NCBI RefSeq assembly: GCF_041146795.1
Contig: NC_135188.1
Coordinates: forward strand, 3,085,919 to 3,149,918
Reading direction: 5' to 3'
DNA length: 64,000 nucleotides
Source: Maylandia zebra
Taxonomy: Eukaryota > Chordata > Actinopteri > Cichliformes > Cichlidae
Shown: in pieces, positions 1-22,775 of the stretch
Layout of the letters: each line of letters starts with the position of its first letter
How positions within the stretch are numbered: position 1 is the first letter of the stretch
The notes under the pieces: generated by a model
What the model saw: only the letters and a program-made list of their open reading frames with translations
Database searches by the model: none
What the model was told of the DNA's origin: nothing
Position numbers and translations under genes: made by a program

Positions 1-2
1 CT

Positions 3-2401
<2,399 letters not shown>

Positions 2402-3097
2402 CAGAAAAATTCACTGGACTGAAGTGGAGCCTCCGTCTGTCTTTTTGAGTGTAGTGATCCGGGCATATCAGACAGTATCTCCAAATATATCCCACAGTTC
2501 CAATGACCTACAGATGTCTGAGTCACACACTAGCACTACTAGGTTGTGTATTTAAAAGAGAGAGAGAGAGAGAGAAAAGAATAAGAACCCAACGCTCATC
2601 TGGTAAACGGTGAATCTCTTCCACACTGTGGTCTTTAAAGCCAGTCTTAAGAGATTTTTTTTGTGTGTTTTGTTTATGAAACAAAAAAGACGTTTAACAT
2701 TTTTTTAAAATGATGCTGTGATCATTGACTGAATGTTCTGAATGTTTTTATCAATAAATCAAAGAATTGTGTGCAGATTCATGTGAAAAGAAGCCTCGTC
2801 AGTTTCCTACAGAATGACAGGTCGTGCATAAGGCTGGATTTTTATGTTTGGCACCTTAGCTCTGCTGTCTTGGCTTGTACACCGTCCTGCGGGCTGTGTG
2901 GACAGCAAACTGGGGAGGGACATTTCTGCACACCTCTTGAGTTTCTTCAAAGAGCTGCAGAGAGGCACGGGGGAGGAGGGAGATCACACAGAAGGGGGGG
3001 GGGTAAGAGAGAGGCGAATTCATCCCATCTTTCGCTTGTGAGCAAGGCACTGCTGCTTGAATCCATTTTCCTCCGCGCTCAGATGTAACAGGATAAA
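2402..3097 (+). other. btf3l4 3' UTR, then zfyve9 upstream region
   Basis: The 3' UTR of btf3l4 runs from the stop codon to a canonical AATAAA at 2753-2758. It contains an (AG)n run near 2555-2574. About 340 bp then separate that signal from the zfyve9 start codon. This must hold the zfyve9 5' UTR and probably its core promoter; no TATA box is obvious. A G-rich tract lies at 2994-3003. Confidence 0.6.
2753..2758 (+). other. Poly(A) signal of btf3l4
   Basis: Canonical AATAAA, 352 bp after the btf3l4 stop codon and the first such hexamer downstream of it. Confidence 0.75.
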
Positions 3098-11455
<8,358 letters not shown>

Positions 11456-12693
11456 AGAACTCAGACTTTCCACTAATTCATCTTCTTAACCCTGACCACT
11501 GCTTCATCTCCAGCACTTCTCACCAGTTTCAGGGCAATAAAAGCATTCCAAAGGCAAAGCGGATCATATCCAAGGTCCGCATCCATCTCATCCAAGAGAT
11601 CTGACTCTTTGTGGTTTTCTGATCTCACTCGGCCCAGCCACAATCAATCAGGCTACGCATGAAACCTACGATGGACCATTAGATAAGGGTGCAGCTCTTG
11701 CACTGTAGTAGCAATTTCATGGCTTGAAATCATCAATGTCACAATGTTTAATACATATTTTACAGTCAATACCTTTAAAGTGATAGCTCACAACCTTAAA
11801 GCTAAGAGAATGACTTGAAGTTCTGTATCAAATCCAAATAGCAGCTTCATGCGCACTGAATGAATGCCTGGAGAATGTTTTAATATTTGATGAATTTTAA
11901 CTGACTGCTCATGAAATGTAATGTTAGCTTGGAATTAAACTTGCAACAGTGACTGAGTTCTTGTCTATTGCCCAAGGACCCTGAGCGGTTTTACTGAAAT
12001 ATTGCCATTTTTCATCAAAAGGAAGGTTATGCTTTTTACCGTTTACCGCCCCCCCCAACTCATTCCTAGAGACTTGACTTTTGCTCCTGTAAGACCTAGA
12101 AACATGTACTTGTGATCTCCTTAGGTTGCTTTTGGAAATTTACAGTTTTTAATATAACCATCAAAAGGCATTATATTGTAGCTATAAACGATTTAGGTCT
12201 CCCACCATTTAAAAAAAAAAAACAAAAAAAAAAAAAACAAAAAACCCCACACACCAACAACTAAAAGTTCTGAATTGTTATCCAATTTATAACAATTTTA
12301 AGTTCATTTATGGCTGCCTATGCAGAATAAGGGAAAAAAAAAAAAAAAAAAAAAAAAATCTGCAGTGTAATTTAATGATTTTAACATCATTTTATATTCT
12401 GGATAGGCAGATAAATTATCTGCCTCACACAGGCAAAGTAAACCTTTTTGCAATCACCCCATTCCTGACCCTGATGAACTGATTTGAGCGGGAATTGTTC
12501 TGGTGGTTCCGGTCTGCGGGATGCCATTTCTGCCTTGTGCCATGAAGAATAGAGCCCTTGTTGACCTCCTACTTGCTGCACATATTTGGGATGGCAGAGA
12601 CAAGAAGCACATGCAGACAATGCAAATGCTTTTGCTGCAACAGCAAAATGTTGGAGCCCAAAGATCTGCTAAGTGAAATCAAGTTACATATCC

Positions 12694-12699
12694 AATAAA
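12694..12699 (+). other. Candidate distal poly(A) signal of zfyve9
   Basis: AATAAA followed within 20 bp by a GT/G-rich stretch, as expected of a cleavage site. Using it would give a 3' UTR of about 1.25 kb. The AATAAA at 11536-11541 is a proximal alternative. Confidence 0.5.
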
Positions 12700-12755
12700 C
12701 TGTTGTCAGAGTTTGGGGGGGAAAAAAAAGTCAACGCTGATCATTTAAAATGGAA

Positions 12756-12761
12756 TTTATT
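12756..12761 (-). other. Candidate poly(A) signal of elovl1
   Basis: The reverse complement reads AATAAA, about 500 bp downstream of the elovl1 stop codon on the minus strand. It is the clearest minus-strand signal in the region. Confidence 0.55.
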
Positions 12762-13254
12762 TGCATATTAATTAAATACAAAGTAACAAATTTTAGAAAG
12801 TCTAAAGTATAGCAATACAATTAGTTTCTTTTTTTTTTTTGTAAAACTATTTACAAAAAGCATCTTCAAGTTTGATAGAAACTGTACAGTCATCTGTCCA
12901 CAGTGTGTCAGGAGGACATGGGGGTCAGATAAGAAGTGAAGACAAGTGTGGTGAAAGGCCACCAGAGTGATACTGAACTAGGAGGTTGTTTGCAACATCA
13001 GTGAAGACAACATGGGTCAAAACATCTTCTCTTCATACATTGTGTTCCATAGATGGTTCCCCAATGCAAAGAAACTAACAAACCAAACAACCAAATTTGG
13101 GACCCCACCCGTGGAAGTCACTGACCACATCATCCTCCCACATTTTACATAGAAAACTAAAAACAGAAAAAGAAAGGAACAAATTATTTGGAATCTGTAG
13201 TAGTTTTATCAGGTTTACAGGGCCATACATCTTGGGCTTTTCCTTCCAGACTTC

Positions 13255-15015
13255 CTAGGCCTTCTTCATCTTACCCATGTAAGAGCTGCCATTCTCGTGG
13301 TGGACCGAGCCATTGGTAACCCCGTGTGATACACCATTGGCAGTACCGTTTTTCACACTGTTGCCATTCTCACAGTATTTGCCATTTGTGTGCACAGCTG
13401 TGCTGTTCTGACACTGTTTCGGCAGTCGCTTGCCCTTAATGTAAGCCTGGAACCAGAAGTTGGAGAACAGAACAAAGAAGAAGGTACCATAAATCCAGAT
13501 GAGGTGGAGGATCACAGGGAACTGGTAATCACAGCTGCTCATGAAGTAATACTGGGTAGCATGGAGAGATACCAGCACAAACTGGATCTATTGAGAAGAA
13601 AAATGAGAAATTAGCCAAATACACAATAAAAATGTGCTCTACTGGTAACACCACTGAGTCAGTATAGGCTATACGTACCAACTGAATTGCAGTCATGTAT
13701 TTCTTCCACCACAAAAATTTCTGGAAGCGAGGTCCAGCAGCAGAAAGGCCATAGTAGAAATACATAACAACGTGGACGGAAGAGTTTACCATGGCATGGA
13801 AAGATCCCATTCCACCTGAAGTGATAACCACAAACATCAGACCGAATTCCCTTGGTTAATCATTTTCATATCGATAGTCAGGTCATCTGCACAAAGCTTC
13901 TTGAAAGGCTTTAAAAAGACCATCTTATCTTCAAGATTGGTATGCAGGAGGAGCTAACTACATAACACTTCCGCAATGCTCCCCCTCCCTCCTCCATTAA
14001 CCATTGACAACTTAAGGTTATGTACTTACCTGGAGCATACGCAACTCCCCACCACCAGGTCCAGGGCATGAAGGAATGGTGGAAGATGTGTAGGAAGGTA
14101 ATCTGGCCGTGCTTTTTCCTCAACACAAAGAAGATCTAACAGAGGGGATTCTGGTCAGAACACCGTTTACTAAAACTGAACATTAAGGCACATTTTATAA
14201 ACCATGGCATCAGAATATGCGAACTTACTGTGTCCATCAGCTCAATAATCTTGGAGAACCAGAACAGCCACGCCACTTGGACCATCTAACAATGAGAGAC
14301 TTTTTAGTTTGTGACTCAGTGGAAGGAAAGTCAGTTTTTATATTCATCGTCTTTAATAATAGTAATTGTTATAGAATTAGGGCGACTTACTCGTAGTGCT
14401 TGAGGACTGTTAGAGGTATCAACTGCATCACATCTCCAAGTATACGTTGTGGCCCACCCAGACATCAAAAACTGCAAATAAAAACACAAGTTTATCAGGA
14501 CTTTATCTTTGCTGAGGGCATTGATCCTTACAGATGCAGGTTCAACCAAATGAATATATCCAACAATATCCATTGAGGAAAGCAGTCTTGAATAAATGAT
14601 GAAATGCTAACAATGTGCATTAACTTTATTCTTTTAATATTTTAAATGCTAGATAACAGATTCTTACTTCATATACGATGAATATTGACAAGGCCACAAG
14701 CAAGAAGTTGTAAACTATCATAGGCTCCTTGAGCTGGAAAGGTTTGCGATTGGCCATTAAGCGAGGTCCGAGGTACAGTACAAAGAACAGGTAGCCCAGC
14801 AGTATTGTCGTCATGGTTATGGGACTCTGCATCAGAGGATAATCGGTGATCCGTGGATCTAGAGCGGGAAAGGGGAAATGTATTTAGACAAACAAACACA
14901 AGTCTGTATTTTCTCTGTGTTTAAAAACAAAAAAACTAAACCTACCAAGTCCCGACAGAAGGAAATCATAGATATCCTTGGCATGTGAGCCCATCTCCTG
15001 AATCTCCTGAAGCAT
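13255..15015 (-). CDS. elovl1: Elongation of very long chain fatty acids protein 1
   Basis: Seven coding exons on the minus strand, in reading order: 15015-14946, 14858-14668, 14471-14391, 14285-14229, 14135-14030, 13815-13679 and 13587-13255. They total 975 nt (324 residues), all with GT/AG borders. ELOVL enzymes are ER membrane 3-ketoacyl-CoA synthases that condense malonyl-CoA with long acyl-CoA; ELOVL1 prefers saturated and monounsaturated C20-C26 substrates. Seen here are [40 protein letters not shown], the catalytic histidine box [23 protein letters not shown] and [19 protein letters not shown], with several hydrophobic segments between. The C-terminus ends KMKKA, a KXKXX-type ER-retrieval signal. 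An Asn/Gly/His-rich tail makes it about 45 residues longer than human ELOVL1. The exon holding the start codon extends 5' to about 15046, where an acceptor implies upstream noncoding exon(s). I cannot tell paralog a from b. Confidence 0.95.
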
Positions 15016-18000
15016 ATTGGCTCTTGTATTGTTATGACCCAATTATCTGCAAACAAATACACAAAAAGCTCATTGTTAGTTTTAGCTGAAAGGAAAACAC
15101 TGCAACAATCCTTCCAGAGCTCCATGAGAATATCCCAAGGGCTGAAATTTGACTCAAAGCAGAACAGCATTTGTTTTAAACTGTGTCAAAAACACAAAGG
15201 TTCAAGGTCAAACCTGTCATGCCGGGATCATTTTTCCTGTTCAAACAGAACCCTGAACAGATAATTTTTAAACAGTTACATTTCTAGAGAAATTAAAACA
15301 TGCAAAATTATTTTCTAAAGAAAAAAATACAACCCCCCCTCCCTCTGTCTTGCCGGTGTCCTCAGGGAGGCGCATTCTTACATTTCCTGATTCAGCAGGT
15401 CTGAAACGCAGTTACTGGAGCAGAGAGCTCATCCCTCACCAAACAAACACTCCCAACAGAAATTCCCAAGATGCTTTGCCCTGGTTCGAACCACTCATCA
15501 GACATGGCCTGATATCTGAGAGGAGGTGCTACAAGGAACTGAGGGAATCCCTCATCCCACACTGAGGCTGGCTGTTTGTGTACAAGAGCCAGGCCACGAG
15601 TTAAGGCACAATACTGCCTCCACCAATAAACCCAGCAGTTTAAGTTTCTGGTCACTGAACCCATTAAACTGACGACTGCTCCTTCTTGTGACATGGCAGT
15701 TTTATAGAGACCACTAAAAGCAGTCGGCACACAAGAAAACTGCTCTGCTTTCAAAACTGGACATTTTCTGATGTTTAAAGCAGATTTCAAATGTAAACCA
15801 CAAAACATATTTATACGCAGGGTGCGGTCAGCGCAAGCCACACTGGGCCCAGAGGATGCATTGTTTGATACGAGTCTACAATGCTCTTTCACTGCCAAAA
15901 AGTACAGCGCTCCTAAAGTCAATACAATTAAAAGCTAATAATTTAAGCCTGAGGAATGAAGGTCAGGTGACCCGAGCTCACACGGGTGCCTAGAGGGGCA
16001 AAGAAAAGTACATGTGGATTCAGGTTATGCATTTTGTGAACAATGAGCTAGATCGATTTGATAGGCAGGAAATCCATTTTTTTAAAGTTAGAAATCAGAT
16101 TGGGGAATTTGTGCAAAAGTGCAAAAGTCATTTTCTCTTCTGTTTTTCCCCCCAAATGGGATTTCAGTCAGAAACCAAGTCGAAGTGAAAACAGAAGAGA
16201 AAGTGACTGTTGCACAATCCAAAAGTCAAATGCATTTCAAACAGTTTGTGATAAACTTTAATATTTCAAGCAATATTAAAGTTAAAAATAATTGAAGCAT
16301 CACAGGATTAGTGTCTTGTGTCAAACTCATCCTCCTTCCTCGTCGCTTTGTACATTCAAGAAATTGTTAACCTAAGCACTGTGTCAACACCACTGTTTTT
16401 ATAGTTGTTAAGCTTCCAAATTTACTGCAGCATTCCAGACCACTTCTTGTGATAGCCACATCGCTTCCTTCCAACGACATTTTGAAACCAAAGAGCTGTT
16501 TATTTGTGACATGAAAATTCGAGTATGACAATCAGTGTATTTCAGACGCCTCTTACACAAAGGTTTGTTTTTTTTGAATTGATGGATGAGGCCTTTGGTC
16601 AGGCACCTTACATTTCAACAAGAGTATCATCATGTCTGTTGTGCAGAGTCTTGTTCTGAGGGAAAATGCTGATAAGTTAAATTGATCACATTATGGTTTA
16701 GCAAGTGATGCTTTTCATAAAAATAATAATACAGCATCACCACTGTTAAAAAGTGCAGGTTTAAGGAAATCCCACCACAACAAGATGAAAGTAATCCAAA
16801 AAATATCCCATTTTCAAATATGAACAGGCAACATGTGACTGCCTAGAAAGGGTACTTAGAATAAATCTGACTGTGCAAGTCAGAAGGATAGTCTTGTGAT
16901 TCATGACAAAACAACCAAGAATGAATATTTTTGTGTTCTCAGGACAGGATGCCCCCCCCCGCCCATTTCTCCATGAGAGAAACTAGAATTATTACCACCA
17001 ATAATGTTTGTCTAACAGCAGTCAGTTTGCCTCACCTGGATAATAAAGTATCATTTATTGCACCCAGTTATCAATTAACCGACACATGACGCCACCCAAC
17101 TGTCCACCAGTTAAACATCAGCATCACCACAGGATTTGGACTAGCAGTACACTGAAGCCTGACCAGTCGCCACTTTTCATCTCTTATCAGTAATTCCACA
17201 GGTCAACACTAACTTCCTCTTATAGTTGAGAGGGGTCCAGAAAAAAAAAAAAAGTTAGATTCCAATGATGTAATGCAAGCTGGCATGTGGCCATTGAAGG
17301 CCCTTTCTACTTTGAATAGAAATCATTAAAAGCTTTTTAGAATTCCAATTTACACTTTGAGTGAAGTCCTAAAAGACCAGTCCCACTACAACCACCTATC
17401 CATTACTAAATGACCTTGACTTAAATGGTGTGGCTGGTTCGCAGCAGAGATACAGTGAAAAAGGAGGGGAAACATTTTCTTAAGAGAGCCATGTCAATGA
17501 ATCATAGGGATGGAAAAAGGGAGCTCACGAGTTAAGAGTTAATGATGAACAAACTGGAGCAGCAGAGATGATGGGAAAAAAAAAAAAAAAAAAAAATTCA
17601 GGAGATGGGGGAGGGGGAGCAAACCAGGAACCCATTTGTTAAGCATACAGTCAATTATCTTATAACAACAGTGACAAAAAGCAGCCTGACCGAAAGGAAC
17701 CAAAACCTTTGAGTACAGAAGCTTAAAACAACCTTGAACTGCTCGAAGTGTTGACAGACTCCACACACAAGTTAGTTCACCTTTAACATAACATTGAGCA
17801 ACTTACCCTTGCTGAGACAAAAAATTTCCACTTAAAAAGCCGAAGTGGACTCCTCTTGCACAGCACGATAAAGCCTAAGTGTACAAGGGCAGACGGCAGC
17901 AGCAGAGAAGTGACAGAAAGAGATGGGATTGAGAAAGTAAACTGACAAAGTGTGACTGGTACAGCGGTCTTCCAAAACTCCACCCTCCCTGACTCATACA

Positions 18001-18085
18001 GTGGATGAATAACTAGTTCACACAAGGGGGGGGGGGGGAAAGAGGCTGAGCCTGAATGAGAGCGAGCGAGGGAAGAGAGTGGCTG

Positions 18086-18134
<49 letters not shown>

Positions 18135-18209
18135 TGAGTGAGTGAGTGAGTGAGAGAGTGAGTGAGAGAGTGAGAGAGTGAGAGAGTGAGTGAGTGAGAG
18201 AGAGAGAGA
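18086..18209. repeat. Compound (TG)n-(GAGT)n-(AG)n microsatellite
   Basis: A TG run passes into GAGT tetranucleotides and ends as an AG run, about 124 bp in all. Confidence 0.95.
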
Positions 18210-19465
18210 TTACCTCCGTTTAAATCACACTACCTTGATGTATGTATTCTGTGACCGCCCCCAGGTTTCACCAAGCTGCCGTCAAAACCCACCCACCCAC
18301 CTACCCCCTCCTTACTTTGCTCTCCTTGTCACACCCTTCACTCACTTGAAACACCAGAAACCCTACTCTGGAGTCACCCTGTACGGCTCCTCTCAGGGGT
18401 GGGCTGATAATATTATTCACAGGGAGCGGGCGAGAAATCAGTAGAGACTCTGTTATCATGAAGGGAGCCATTGTTACGCCTTTACTGGTCCACGGCCTGG
18501 CCAACACCCATAAAGCAAAACTAGCCTCCATTTCTTCTCCTGCACTGCTGGACAATCCATGGCATGAGTAAAATGCCTCAATAAGGCAGACTAGCCTCCT
18601 CCTATAGTTTGTGTTTGTCCTGTATTGTCCAACTGGAAATACAGCTTCATTAGGTACACATGCAAGTCCAGTTTAAAAGGAAAAATCCAAGAAGCCTCTC
18701 CTGGTGGCCTCATGGAAAAAGTGAAAAAAGGTGTTGGATAAATTTAAACTACAAGGCAAGATAAGAGAGCTATAAAGATGTTTGCTCAGGGTTGGATAGA
18801 AAAGCAAAAGGAAGATGAAATTAATTGCTGCAATGGGAAGAAGTGACTCATATGGCAATGCTTAAAATTCTTTAGTGTTGTGAAAGGAGGTTTTGCTTTC
18901 CAGTAGGAAACTTCTTATCCTGATCCCACTGCCACACCCAGCCATGCTTAAGGAGAAACAAAAAATGTGTAGTACGAGTTACACCACATGCTTTTGCACA
19001 TTACACCTTTGGCATCCAAGGAGTTTTTGGCCTTTCCCAAACACCAAGACTGCAATTGATTCATTTAAAAAAAAAAAAAAAAAAAGAAAAAAAGAAAGTT
19101 TAAGTATTATAAATGTAATTTAATCTTATTACATGGTCAAAAAAAATGAAAGGAAAACACATCTAACATCTATAAGATAAGACACACTCATTTGTCCCTT
19201 AAAGGCACATCTAGAGCTTCCAGGAAAAACCCGGTTATGGATCATTTCAGCCTTGGCAACACAGATTTTGTACACGCTAAAGTTCAATAGGACAGAAACA
19301 CTGGGATCTAATAAACATTAGTTGTAAGTAACAAAAAGTGGGTTTGAGTTTTAGTCAAAACTACAAGCAATCATTATTTAAAAAAAAAAAAATGAAAGAA
19401 AAAAAAAAGTTTTTAAAATTCCACACATTTATTATCAGTCTACTAGACAGCTTTGTATAAAGATC

Positions 19466-19508
19466 GCACACGCACACGCACACGCGCACACACACACACA
19501 CACACACC
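19466..19508. repeat. (CA)n microsatellite
   Basis: ACACGC-type units grade into a pure CA run. Confidence 0.9.
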
Positions 19509-22373
19509 TTTGTTTAAAGAGGCCGATAAGGACACAGAAACAAGAGCCCATAAAATGCCTGTAGCACTGATAAAAACAGCTCGAGCCAGCTGCAAGCATG
19601 ACACAAATGAGCTTATAGTGGAAAAGGCCCCGTTTAGTGAGACAGTATCCGACCCAGCCAGCTTTGCCTGTTGTTCTGGCCCTGGGGGCAACATGGGGGA
19701 GTGAAGGTAGCACTCCAGTGCATTTCAGCCCTTCCTCCAAATACCAAAACACACCTGACAACAAAAACGAGATCAGCTGCAGTTTGAGGTGCTGACAAAG
19801 CCCTTTCAAATATGACAGTCATGCTCCTCAGTGAAACCAGTAACCCTTTTTGTTCCCATTGAACAAAATACAGAATATGACAGAAGCGGAAGTGCCACAA
19901 ACGGTGGTTTCCAAGATCAGCCACTTTACTCCCGTACTGATAAACGTGACGCTGAGAACAGTTTTGATGTTTATCTCACTTCCACTCAGACCATTATCTG
20001 CATATGACTGACAGATAAATATTCAGTGTATTTTGGTTTGATCTAAGGGAAAGTTAAAGCAACATCTTGATAAAACCTGTATTTTTATTTTTTTAAATCA
20101 AAAGTTGCTTGACAGACGTCAGATGCTTCAGATGTCAAACTGCGTGAAAACCTTCCAAGTACAAGCATGTACATGCTTTCAGACACATAAGCTGGTAATA
20201 TTGCACACATCACACGTTGTGTTAACCTCAGTGTCAGACACACACCAAAAGCCCATTTTACACGGTAAAATCAATTCACTTGAAAGGTGTACACCTTCAA
20301 CTGTTGACACTGATGCAAACTTTATATTTACCAATAGCTCAGAATTAAACTGTAGAATCTCAGTAGATTGAGATGTAAAGAGCACAGTGAGCAAACTGTG
20401 TGCTGCAAATGCTTTAAGCAGGAAGCACAAGTCTCCCAGAATTTCCACTAGAATGTCACAAAGTGGTGTGACAAATCAGGCTCTCCCGCCAGGGTAAAAA
20501 TAACTGGTCAAATTACATAAAGCAAAAACGTCCATTACTCTATAGAGTGTATGAACGTCACCTCTGAAGGCATGCTACTGGAAATTTTTAAACAATTGTT
20601 TAACACAAACTGCATTCCTGAGAGTCTGCAGTCTCGCCTCAGGTAGAAAGTCCTAAAGGCAGCAACATCAAAAACCTGACAGCACACTGACTGGCTACAT
20701 AAGTCAGCTAAATTAACGTGAACCTCACGTGGCAAAACGCCGACACACATTCCAGTCAAGCCAGCTGGATGACAGACGCCAGAGAAAACAAAAAAGGTAT
20801 TAGTAGTATGTTCATGTCCTCAGGGACAGAACTGTCACCTGGGACCACAATCTTCAGGCTGACTGCATTTTATACAATTTTATCTGAAGTTGATAACTGT
20901 AATCATGGCTGTATAAGCTGGTTTCATTCAACCAAACCCCAACTTGCTTTGCAGCTTCGTCATCCTGACACACTGAGAGCACATGTACCTCTTGGACAGG
21001 TATGTGCTCTCACATACTTGCAAAAAACGAGACGACCGTTTAGGGGCAGCGAGGCTGAGAAAGTGTGCGAATGTGAAAGTATCTGGATGAACACCTGAGT
21101 GCACGTGTCAAATTTAAAAACTTGTCGTAGTGTATATTACATGACAGTAATGCTATTGAAAGAATGCTCAGCAATTATGTAAATATTTAGGTTTTTTTCC
21201 ATGCATGCTTAAGTTAATCATTTTGTTTTTATTTTCCTAAGATGTGGTCTAAGAATTTTATTCTTATATAAGCCTAACGAAAAAAAAATATTATGAATAT
21301 ACTCCCCCACCAACAGACTCTCTGAAGATTCAATCTATAGAGCAAGGAACAAAAACCTCAGCATTTACTCTGCAGGCTTTGATTGCTGGCAAAAATACAC
21401 AGACTGCTGACATAATACAAGTTGCATAATCTGGTTTTATTCTGGATTAAATATCCTTTGTCTAAAGAACCTTTGTCATGAACTTGTGTGATATTGGAAC
21501 AGTGACTAGTCAAAATCCTCAGATTTGAATGCAGATTAGCATATTATCAAGCAGCCATAGCAGATTTTACATATGATAAGACTGAAAACATGCTTTAGTC
21601 TCACCAAGTGACATGTTTTATAAAATGCAAAACAACAACCAAATGCTGAAGTTGTAGAAACCACTACTCCCCGGTACAGGAATGTTGCTGAACTCGTCTC
21701 AGGACTGGCATGTTCACGCCCCCCCTCAATTGTATTTGGGTGTGTATGGTATTGGGGGGGCTGCATCTCCCCTACCTGCCGTCTGGACGTTCAACACTGC
21801 TCCTATTCTCTTAAAGCACCTCCCTCCTTCCTTCTGTCAGAGTACAGGTCTCAGATTTCTGAAACTTTCCATAGCTGTTAGTCCACTGCACCTCTGCGAA
21901 CCCACCTGACTTCATGGTGAGTGAGTGCGTGAGAGAGAAATGGGGGGGGGGGGGGTAACCAAAACAACCCCACTGCACTTTAGCACGTACAGGAAGCATG
22001 AAGTAAATTTGCATGGTGCAATCATTTAATCTGTGGTCATGCATAAAGGAATTATTTGGAAAAAAAAAATCTTTAATAACATAAACAAGCGAAGCTGGAG
22101 GATGCATATGAGTTTTATTTTCTTAGGACTGAGACTTTAAACCAGACATTAGAGTCATTAGTAATATGAAAAGTTGGGCGTGTTTCCTCATTCAGCTATT
22201 ATAACACAGGAACTTGACTCTTCAGATTAGTAATAAGCCATCTAAACAATTTAAGAGACAAAGCCAAACGTGAGCACACTGTAATGTCTGCAATAATCCC
22301 TCATTAAAAATAGAAGTGAATATGCAAGTCAGTTTACAGCACCTAAAAACTCAGACTTGATATTGAAACATAC

Positions 22374-22620
22374 AAGAACCAACAGACTTAAAAACTCCTT
22401 TGTCCCACACGCCATCAAACTGTTTAACTCCTCTCTGGAGGGGAAACAGGAGGACAAAGGAGGGGGGAACAACTAGGTTGTAGTGCCTCTTCACTTCACT
22501 GTGCAATACTTTTTGTTAATAGTCAACGGTGCAATAGACTTCAATACTTGAAATGTGCAATTCCCTTGTATTCTTATTCCTATTTATCCCTTTTGTATAT
22601 TTTATTTATATAAGTCTCTG

Positions 22621-22670
<50 letters not shown>

Positions 22671-22775
22671 TCTGCTTACGTTCTGCAAGTCTGTCGGTGC
22701 TGTGCTATTGGAAACCGAATTTCCCAGAGGAACCCACCCGAGGGATTAATAAAATTTTATCTTATATGTTGAGAC
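22374..22775 (+). mobile_element. 3' end of a non-LTR retrotransposon
   Basis: At 22374-22475 one plus frame reads RTNRLKNSFVPHAIKLFN then SSLEG. This is a C-terminal signature (RLKNSF-P-AI-L-N) of fish non-LTR retrotransposon polyproteins. An AT-rich 3' UTR with GTGCAATA repeats follows, interrupted by a (TA)n run. It ends near 22770 with TTAATAAAATTTTATCTT, which fits a LINE tail. The element is severely 5'-truncated and the clade (CR1/Rex-like) is uncertain. Confidence 0.6.
22626..22664. repeat. (TA)n microsatellite
   Basis: Pure TA run inside the LINE 3' UTR. Confidence 0.9.

Larger units (their letters stand above)
11456..13254. other. Convergent 3' UTRs of zfyve9 and elovl1
   Basis: No coding sequence is recognised. 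On the plus strand AATAAA occurs at 11536-11541 and at 12694-12699, either of which could end zfyve9. On the minus strand AATAAA (read as TTTATT at 12756-12761) lies about 500 bp past the elovl1 stop and is its best poly(A) signal. Two A-rich tracts lie at 12211-12245 and 12335-12358. The two outermost opposing signals are only about 60 bp apart. Confidence 0.6.
15047..22370. other. Gene-poor region upstream of elovl1
   Basis: I see no coding exon. The elovl1 5' UTR must continue here, because the start-codon exon is preceded by an intron acceptor at 15047-15048. A minus-strand donor-like GTAAGTTG at 17803-17810 is one candidate end of a noncoding first exon. Poly-A/T tracts, a G-run at 18026-18036 and two microsatellites are present. 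The long minus-strand frame at 15392-15922 has no recognisable protein content. Confidence 0.5.

Noticed and set aside
15392-15922. 176-codon minus-strand frame upstream of elovl1
   Set aside because: No domain, no splice-consistent neighbours and composition like random sequence; it probably arises by chance.
18120-18209. Regularly spaced repeats resembling a CRISPR array
   Set aside because: It is a GAGT/AG microsatellite without unique spacers, and the genome is animal.
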